NCBI GenBank assembly: GCA_003509845.1
Contig: DOMR01000279.1
Location: 1 to 7,065 of the forward strand
Direction of reading: 5' to 3'
Origin: Chitinophagaceae bacterium
GTDB taxonomy: Bacteria > Bacteroidota > Bacteroidia > Chitinophagales > Chitinophagaceae
DNA: 7,065 nucleotides
The notes beneath the pieces are model-generated. The model saw only the letters and a list, made by a program, of their open reading frames with translations. It did not search any database and was not told the DNA's origin. The stretch's first letter is position 1; each line of letters starts with the position of its first letter. The translations under genes and the position numbers were made by a program. Below are positions 1 to 5,715 of the stretch, piece by piece.

Positions 1-38
1 TAATGATCAATATTGACAAAGCCATTACCCTTAAATAA
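1..38 (+). CDS. Probable C-terminal end of NuoM (partial)
   Basis: A reading frame open from the window edge ends at the TAA at 36-38 and encodes the short tail MINIDKAITLK. It ends 8 bases before the nuoN ATG. In most bacteria with a nuo operon, nuoM (the antiporter-like proton-pumping subunit M of complex I) lies directly upstream of nuoN, so this is most likely the last residues of NuoM. Eleven residues are too few to identify the protein by sequence, so the assignment rests on position alone. The other two forward frames carry stops in this stretch (at 1-6 and 40-42 in one, at 14-16 and 32-34 in the other). Confidence 0.45.
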   Translation, partial: MINIDKAITLK

Positions 39-46
39 TTAGAATA

Positions 47-1456
47 ATGCTATCTAACATTTTTATATTACTCAGACAGGAACTTATACTTAGCTTACTT
101 ATATTTTTATTGCTATTTATTAAAATAGGCAAAGAAAGAAGTAATGAAACGGTTTTGAACCTCATTAATATTTTATTATTTGTCAACCTAGCAGCGGGGT
201 TATTTGGCATGAGCGAAGGCGGTGCATTTAATGGCATGTTTACAACCAATGCCTTTATTGTATTAGAAAAAAACATTTTAAACTTAGCGATCCTTTTAAT
301 CTCCATGCAATCCTACGCTTGGCTGAAACATCATAAGCAAGTCGCTGAATTTTACTTACTCATATTCACTTCCTTACTAGGGATGTTCTTTATGATTTCA
401 AGCGGTAATTTATTAATGTTTTATTTAGGGCTTGAGATGAGTACCATTCCATTAGCTGCAGCTGCTAATTTTGATTTGGCCAAACGCAAATCTTCCGAAG
501 CTGCCATGAAACTAATTTTATCCTCTGCATTCTCCTCTGGTATTTTATTAATGGGTATTTCCTTTTTATACGGTACTAGTGGCACACTAAGCTTTGATGT
601 TTTAACTGCGCATATCGGTAATGACCCAATGCAATTGTTTGCATTCATTTTATTGGTATCTGGTTTTGCATTTAAAATATCAGCAGTCCCTTTTCACCTT
701 TGGACCGCTGATGTTTATGAGGGTTCCCCCGTTGCTGTCACAGCATTTTTATCAGTAGTGTCAAAAGCTGCCGTATTATTTACTTTCACTTCAATTTTAT
801 ATAAAGTATTTACACCAATCGCTACGGTATGGTATGGAGTTTTAGTATTGTTATCGGTGGCAACTATATTAATTGGTAATTTATTTGCCATTAGACAGGA
901 TAATTTCAAACGCTTCCTTGCATTTTCATCTATTGCACAGGTGGGCTTTATTTTAATTGGTATTTCAGGAAGTTCGCAAGCAGGATCTGCTTCATTGGTG
1001 TACTTTGTTTTAATTTATGTGTTCTCTAATTTAGCTGCCTTTGGGGTAGTAACCGTGGTGAGTGCCTTAACAGGAAAGGAAAATATTTCAGACTTTAAAG
1101 GATTTTATAAAACCAACCCTTTTTTATCCTGGGTTTTAACCATCGCTTTATTCTCATTAGCTGGAGTACCTCCTACTGCAGGATTTTTTGGTAAATTATT
1201 TTTAATGATGGCTGGTGCTGCTAAAGAAAATTACGGACTCATTACTTTTGCTGCCTTAAATATGGTCATTTCCTTTTTCTATTACTTAAAAGTGGTGAAG
1301 GCAATATTCATGGAGGAAAATGAGCAACCGATTCAAAAACTAAGCATTCCAGGAATAACAAAGTTGGCAATGTATATCTGTGTAGCAGGAATTATTATTA
1401 CTGGATTAGCTAGTATGGTATATGATTATATTTATTCACTAAGTATTGGCTTGTAA
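47..1456 (+). CDS. nuoN: NADH-quinone oxidoreductase subunit N (complex I)
   Basis: This 469-residue, very hydrophobic protein is the antiporter-like membrane subunit N of respiratory complex I, one of the proton-translocating modules of the membrane arm. It is close in length to E. coli NuoN (485 residues) and appears to have 13-14 membrane segments. The residues proposed to form the proton path are present: Glu130 in LGLEMSTIPL (E. coli E133), Lys210 in GFAFKISAVPFHLW (E. coli K217), Lys240 in VVSKAAVL (E. coli K247) and Lys383 in LAGVPPTAGFFGK (E. coli K395). The loop ADVYEGSPV after Lys210 is typical of NuoN. ATG 47 is the only plausible start, because the frame has a stop at 32-34 and no other start codon between. 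No Shine-Dalgarno is evident, as is usual in Bacteroidota. The gene follows a probable nuoM and is followed after 14 bases by a small unknown gene, so all are likely cotranscribed. Confidence 0.96.
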   Translation: MLSNIFILLRQELILSLLIFLLLFIKIGKERSNETVLNLINILLFVNLAAGLFGMSEGGAFNGMFTTNAFIVLEKNILNLAILLISMQSYAWLKHHKQVAEFYLLIFTSLLGMFFMISSGNLLMFYLGLEMSTIPLAAAANFDLAKRKSSEAAMKLILSSAFSSGILLMGISFLYGTSGTLSFDVLTAHIGNDPMQLFAFILLVSGFAFKISAVPFHLWTADVYEGSPVAVTAFLSVVSKAAVLFTFTSILYKVFTPIATVWYGVLVLLSVATILIGNLFAIRQDNFKRFLAFSSIAQVGFILIGISGSSQAGSASLVYFVLIYVFSNLAAFGVVTVVSALTGKENISDFKGFYKTNPFLSWVLTIALFSLAGVPPTAGFFGKLFLMMAGAAKENYGLITFAALNMVISFFYYLKVVKAIFMEENEQPIQKLSIPGITKLAMYICVAGIIITGLASMVYDYIYSLSIGL

Positions 1457-1470
1457 AAAAATAGTTGATT

Positions 1471-1881
1471 ATGGCAATTAATAAGAACCACGAATTTGAA
1501 GATTTAGATAGTATTAAATGTGCGATTGTTGAAAAGAATGCAAGTCCAGAACGCGTCGCATTTTTGAAGCAATTATTGGAATTAAATAAATACCAAGTAG
1601 TAGTAGTGGGAAGCCCTGCCCCTAAAGCAGCACCGGCCGCGCCAGTTGCAGCTCCTGCAGTTGAAGGCGATGCGACGACACCAGCGCCTCCAGTTCCTGA
1701 AGCGCCAGCAGCACCCACTACATTTACAGTGGGCGTGACTAACTTAACCTTTAATGCAACTAATGCTATTTTTGGTCGTCAATTAAAAACCGACAACGGA
1801 ACTATAGTCACCCTTGCTTATTGGCAACAAAAAGAAGCGGTTTCCAATGACGAAGTGCCCTATTTTGAGCAGGTGAATTAG
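1471..1881 (+). CDS. Unrecognised 136-residue protein with Ala/Pro linker, end of nuo operon
   Basis: I do not recognise this family. The protein has three parts. Residues 1-47 look mostly helical, with a short hydrophobic strand YQVVVV at the end. Residues 48-83 are an Ala/Pro-rich, low-complexity linker. Residues 84-136 look beta-rich, with FTVGVTNLTFN, AIFGRQLKT and the aromatic/acidic end EVPYFEQVN. There is no signal peptide or membrane segment, so a cytoplasmic location is likely. ATG 1471 is chosen over the in-frame TTG at 1465 because ATG is preferred and the extra two residues add nothing. It starts 14 bases after nuoN and ends 28 bases before a strong terminator, so it is probably the last gene of the nuo transcript. 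A role around complex I (assembly, stability or a peripheral contact) is a guess from position only. The linker codons are much richer in G and C than their surroundings, which follows from Ala/Pro content and does not by itself indicate transfer. Confidence 0.85.
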   Translation: MAINKNHEFEDLDSIKCAIVEKNASPERVAFLKQLLELNKYQVVVVGSPAPKAAPAAPVAAPAVEGDATTPAPPVPEAPAAPTTFTVGVTNLTFNATNAIFGRQLKTDNGTIVTLAYWQQKEAVSNDEVPYFEQVN

Positions 1882-1908
1882 CAACTACCTAATACTCCTT
1901 TCCCCTTC

Positions 1909-1935
1909 AAAAGCACAACCCTAGTTGTGCTTTTT
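1909..1935 (+). terminator. Intrinsic terminator after the nuo-linked small gene
   Basis: An 11-bp perfect stem (AAAAGCACAAC at 1909-1919 with GTTGTGCTTTT at 1924-1934) encloses a 4-base loop, CCTA, and runs into five T residues (1931-1935). It lies 28 bases after the stop of the 136-residue protein. It should end the nuoN-containing transcript and separate it from nifJ. The A-run on the left arm would allow function on the other strand too, but no gene approaches from that side here. Confidence 0.85.
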
Positions 1936-1985
1936 CATTTCCTAATCAATATCTGCTAAGTCACTGACATTTATCATGTTTTGAT

Positions 1986-2023
1986 TTTTGTGTTTGAGGT
2001 ACTTTGGCCACTCAAACACAAAA
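1986..2023 (+). repeat. Perfect 13-bp inverted repeat at the nifJ start
   Basis: The left arm TTTTGTGTTTGAG (1986-1998) is the exact reverse complement of the right arm CTCAAACACAAAA (2011-2023), with a 12-base loop between them. Weaker pairing, including two G-T pairs, can extend the stem outward on both sides. The structure ends seven bases before ATG 2031 and holds the alternative TTG start (2004) in its loop. T residues lie on the 5' arm rather than after the hairpin, so it is not a + strand intrinsic terminator. It could be a protein-binding operator or an RNA hairpin controlling nifJ translation. The repeat itself is certain; the function is inferred. Confidence 0.8.
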
Positions 2024-2030
2024 CTTGAAT

Positions 2031-5000
2031 ATGGAAACTATTGAAGCAACAGTTAAACCAAGTAAAAAATCAGGCGTCGATCAATCACCCATAACGGTAA
2101 TGGATGGCAATGAAGCAGCAGTGTACATCGCTTATAAAACAAGTGAGGTTTGTGCTATTTATCCCATCACACCATCGTCCACCATGGGCGAATTTGCTGA
2201 GGAATGGAGCAGTGATTTAAAAGAAAATATATACGGCGAGGTTCCTAAAATAATTGAAATGCAAAGTGAAGCGGGTGCAGCAGGCGCTATTCACGGTGCA
2301 TTACAAGGTGGTGCATTGGCTTCCACATTTACTTGTTCTCAAGGCTTATTACTAATGATCCCTAATATGTATAAAATTGCAGGTGAATTAACACCCACTG
2401 TTTTTCATATTGCAGCAAGAGCATTAGCCACCCATGCATTATCTATATTTGGCGACCACAGTGATGTAATGGCCGTGCGTTCCACCGGCTTTGCCATGTT
2501 ATTTGGCAACAACGCACAACAAGCACATGATATGGCCATGATTGCCACAGCAGCCACTTTAAAATCGAGTATCCCTTTCTTAAATATTTTTGATGGCTTT
2601 AGAACCTCCCATGAAATAAATGAAGTGCAAATTTTATCGGATCAAATCATTAAGGAAATGATGGATGAAAAACAAGTTGCGCGTCATAGAGCAAGATCTT
2701 TAAATCCAGAAAATCCATTCATTCGCGGTACAGCACAAAATGCGGATGTGTTTTTTCAAAGCCGAGAAGCTTGTAACGAATACCATTGGAATACTCCAGG
2801 TATCGTAGCGGAAACCATGGAAAAATTTGAAAAATTAACGGGTCGTTCCTACAAATTATTTGAATACCATGGTGACCCACAAGCAGAACGTATTATTATC
2901 ATCATGGGTTCAGGTGCTGGTACTGTTGGTGAGACTGTCAAATACTTAAATAACAAAGGAGAAAAAACAGGCTACCTCACCGTGCATTTATTTCGTCCCT
3001 TTTCCATTGCCCATTTTGTAAAAGCAATTCCTACGAGTGTAAAACAAATCGCCGTATTAGACAGGTGTAAGGAAACAGGTGCCATTGGAGAACCATTGTA
3101 TATGGATGTAATTAATGCATTACATAATGGTTGGGAAGGAACTATGCCAAAAGTAATTGGCGGCCGATATGGATTGGCTTCCAAAGAATTTAATCCGGCC
3201 ATGGTGAAAGCAATTTTTGAAGAACTAACAAATGCAAAACCAAAAAATGGATTTACCATTGGTATTGATGATGACATCACCCATACCAGCATAGTATATG
3301 ACAAAACATTTAGCTTAGAAAGCCAGCATTTATTCCGTGGCTTATTTTTTGGATTAGGTGCTGACGGAACTGTGAGTGCAAATAAAAACACGATTAAAAT
3401 TATTGGCGACGTAACCGACAACCATGTGCAGGCCTATTTTGTATATGATTCAAAAAAATCGGGCTCATTGACCGTATCTCATTTGCGTTTTAGTGAAAAT
3501 CCCATCCACTCCACCTATTTAATTAATTCAGCAAATTTTATCGCTTGTCATCATTTTCATTATTTAGAAACTTTCGACATTTTAAAAGACGCAGAACATG
3601 GTGCAACTTTCCTTTTAAATGCCCCTTTTAATACAGAAGAAGTTTGGCATCATATTCCTTATAAAATTCAAAATGAAATAAAAGAGAAGCAATTAAAATT
3701 TTATGTCATTAACGCATCCAAAGTGGCCAAAGAAACCGGTATGGGTTCAAGAATCAATGCCATTCTGCAAACCTGTTTCTTTGCTATTTCTAATATTATG
3801 CCAAAAGAAGCCGCCATTGCTGCGATTAAAAATGCGGTGAAAAAAACTTATGGTAAAAAAGGAGAAGCGGTGGTGCAAAAGAATTTTGATGCTATTGATA
3901 AAACATTAGAAAACCTTTGTTTGATTGATTATTCCACCTTAGCAATTGGTCATATTGAAATTACCCCTGCAGTGACTGGCAATGCCCCTGATTTTGTAAA
4001 AAATGTATTAGGTAAAATCATCGCCGGCGAAGGAGATGAACTACCTGTGAGCGCCTTTCCAGCGGATGGGACTTATCCATCGGCGACCACCAAATATGAA
4101 AAAAGAAATATCGCAGAACAGGTGCCTGTATGGGATCCAAGCTTGTGCTCACAATGTGGCAAATGTTTTTTTGTATGTCCGCATGCAGCCATTCGTCCAA
4201 AAGTATATGACGCAAGTCAATTAGAAAAAGCACCTGACTTTTTTAAACATATCGCACCTATTGGAAAAGAATTTATGAAAGATAGCGAAGCTTATACCTT
4301 ACAAGTAGCAGTAGAGGATTGCACAGGTTGTAATTTATGTGTAGAAGTTTGTCCTATTGAAAGTAAAACTGAAGTTGGGCACAAAGCAATAAATATGCAG
4401 GATGTAATTCCATTAAAAGAAACTGAGAAAAAGAATTGGGAATTTTTCCTTTCCTTACCAGATATTGACAGAACAAGAATAGCAAAAACAACGGTAAAAG
4501 GATCTCAGTTCTTAGAACCCTTATTTGAATTCTCAGGTGCATGTAGTGGGTGTGGCGAAACGCCCTATTTAAAATTGCTAACCCAATTATTTGGCGATAG
4601 AATGATTGTGGCCAATGCCACAGGTTGCTCTTCCATTTTTGGCGGAAACTTACCTACCACACCATGGAGTATGAATGCTGCTGGGAATGGGCCAGCATGG
4701 GCCAACTCTTTATTTGAGGACAATGCTGAATTTGGGTTAGGAATTAAATTAGCCACTGATATGAAACGCCAATACGCGTTCTCCTTATTAAAAACAATTA
4801 AGGAGGAAGTAGGTGCTGAGTTAGTGGATGCTATTTTATGCAATCTGGAAGAAGATGAAACTCAAATTATACAACAACGATTAGATGTAAATCAAGTCAA
4901 AAATAAATTAAAAGCGATTAACAATCCTGCTGCAACATTATTAAGTCAGGTTGCTGGTTTCTTAGAGAAAAAATCCATGTGGATAGTGGGTGGTGATGGT

Positions 5001-5606
5001 TGGGCTTATGATATTGGATTCAGCGGTTTAGACCATGTATTGAGTACGGGTGAAAATGTAAATATTTTAGTTTTAGATACTGAAGTATATTCAAATACAG
5101 GTGGCCAAAAATCAAAATCATCCCCAATTGGCGCAAGTGCAAAATTTTCCTTGAAAGGAAAAACAACGGGTAAAAAAGATTTAGCCATGCAAGCCATGGC
5201 ACATGGCAATGCTTATGTTGCTGAAATTGCGATGGGTGCTAATGATGTTCATGCACTAAAAACAATTCTAGAAGCCGAAGCCTTTCCAGGCCCTTCTATC
5301 ATCATCGCTTATAGCCATTGTATTGCACACGGTTATGATATGTGCCATGGATTAGATCAACAGGCACTCGCAGTGAAAAGTGGCTACTGGCCTTTGTTCC
5401 GATTTAATCCAATGAATGAAAAAGGAAAAAGATTCATGTTAGACAGCAAGGACCCATCCATCCCAATGGAAGATTTCATGTACAATGAAAACAGGTTTGC
5501 TACTATCAAAAATAATAATCCTGAAAGAGCACATGAATTTTTAGATCAAGCCAATCAAGGTATGCATACTAGGCTTGAAAAATTACTAGCATTTAAAAAT
5601 TTGTAA
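2031..5606 (+). CDS. nifJ: Pyruvate:ferredoxin (flavodoxin) oxidoreductase
   Basis: This single-chain PFOR (1191 residues from ATG 2031) converts pyruvate and CoA to acetyl-CoA and CO2, passing electrons to ferredoxin or flavodoxin in the cytoplasm. Domains in order: an N-terminal pyruvate/thiamine-binding part with YPITPSS (44-50) and FDGFRTSHE (187-195); a second part with MGSGAG (292-297); the gamma-type domain with GMGSRIN (570-576); an EKR motif (690-692); a two-cluster ferredoxin domain with Cys706, 709, 712, 716 and Cys764, 767, 770, 774; and a C-terminal thiamine diphosphate domain with GDGWAYDIG (988-996) and DTEVYSNTGGQ (1016-1026). The proximal [4Fe-4S] ligands Cys838, Cys841, Cys866 and Cys1097 match the Desulfovibrio africanus pattern, so all twelve ligands are present. 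Length is normal. An in-frame TTG at 2004 would add nine residues, but ATG 2031 follows an A-rich stretch and lies outside the hairpin. The gene stands alone between two terminators. Confidence 0.96.
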   Translation: METIEATVKPSKKSGVDQSPITVMDGNEAAVYIAYKTSEVCAIYPITPSSTMGEFAEEWSSDLKENIYGEVPKIIEMQSEAGAAGAIHGALQGGALASTFTCSQGLLLMIPNMYKIAGELTPTVFHIAARALATHALSIFGDHSDVMAVRSTGFAMLFGNNAQQAHDMAMIATAATLKSSIPFLNIFDGFRTSHEINEVQILSDQIIKEMMDEKQVARHRARSLNPENPFIRGTAQNADVFFQSREACNEYHWNTPGIVAETMEKFEKLTGRSYKLFEYHGDPQAERIIIIMGSGAGTVGETVKYLNNKGEKTGYLTVHLFRPFSIAHFVKAIPTSVKQIAVLDRCKETGAIGEPLYMDVINALHNGWEGTMPKVIGGRYGLASKEFNPAMVKAIFEELTNAKPKNGFTIGIDDDITHTSIVYDKTFSLESQHLFRGLFFGLGADGTVSANKNTIKIIGDVTDNHVQAYFVYDSKKSGSLTVSHLRFSENPIHSTYLINSANFIACHHFHYLETFDILKDAEHGATFLLNAPFNTEEVWHHIPYKIQNEIKEKQLKFYVINASKVAKETGMGSRINAILQTCFFAISNIMPKEAAIAAIKNAVKKTYGKKGEAVVQKNFDAIDKTLENLCLIDYSTLAIGHIEITPAVTGNAPDFVKNVLGKIIAGEGDELPVSAFPADGTYPSATTKYEKRNIAEQVPVWDPSLCSQCGKCFFVCPHAAIRPKVYDASQLEKAPDFFKHIAPIGKEFMKDSEAYTLQVAVEDCTGCNLCVEVCPIESKTEVGHKAINMQDVIPLKETEKKNWEFFLSLPDIDRTRIAKTTVKGSQFLEPLFEFSGACSGCGETPYLKLLTQLFGDRMIVANATGCSSIFGGNLPTTPWSMNAAGNGPAWANSLFEDNAEFGLGIKLATDMKRQYAFSLLKTIKEEVGAELVDAILCNLEEDETQIIQQRLDVNQVKNKLKAINNPAATLLSQVAGFLEKKSMWIVGGDGWAYDIGFSGLDHVLSTGENVNILVLDTEVYSNTGGQKSKSSPIGASAKFSLKGKTTGKKDLAMQAMAHGNAYVAEIAMGANDVHALKTILEAEAFPGPSIIIAYSHCIAHGYDMCHGLDQQALAVKSGYWPLFRFNPMNEKGKRFMLDSKDPSIPMEDFMYNENRFATIKNNNPERAHEFLDQANQGMHTRLEKLLAFKNL

Positions 5607-5643
5607 TTATATAATTGGTTTGTTTTTTCAATCGTGGTCAAAC

Positions 5644-5672
5644 AAAAACCCCAAGCTTGCTTGGGGTTTTTT
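5644..5672. terminator. Bidirectional terminator between nifJ and the BNR gene
   Basis: A 12-bp perfect stem (AAAAACCCCAAG at 5644-5655 with CTTGGGGTTTTT at 5660-5671) encloses a CTTG loop and has a six-T run (5667-5672) on the + strand. It lies 37 bases after the nifJ stop and 43 bases beyond the stop of the convergent - strand gene. The A-run on the left arm gives a five-T run on the - strand, so one hairpin can end both transcripts. Confidence 0.88.
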
Positions 5673-5715
5673 ATAAATAACATTTAAATTAAATGTTTAC
5701 TATTTTTTAAGTTCG

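Noticed and set aside
1410..1718. Reverse-strand open frame rich in Gly/Ala opposite the 136-residue gene
   Set aside because: It is the antisense image of the Ala/Pro linker codons, overlaps the end of nuoN and has no family features.
1612..1719. Ala/Pro linker suggesting a lipoyl- or biotin-carrier domain
   Set aside because: Such linkers occur in E2 and biotin-carrier proteins, but neither flanking part contains a biotin MKM motif or a lipoyl DK motif.
1981..2007. Possible Bacteroidota promoter (TTG at 1981-1983 and TACTTTGG at 2000-2007)
   Set aside because: The -7-like box matches TAnnTTTG in seven of eight positions, but the 16-base spacer is shorter than the usual 19 or so, and the box overlaps the inverted repeat. 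This is too weak to annotate.
2972..3421. 149-codon reverse-strand open frame inside nifJ
   Set aside because: It lies wholly within the PFOR coding sequence, whose frame is continuous and matches family motifs, and its translation resembles nothing known.
5680..5696. AT-only-core palindrome ACATTTAA-A-TTAAATGT
   Set aside because: It is a short, AT-rich dyad of a kind expected by chance in such sequence, with no associated T-run or gene start. The adjacent GC-rich hairpin explains termination.
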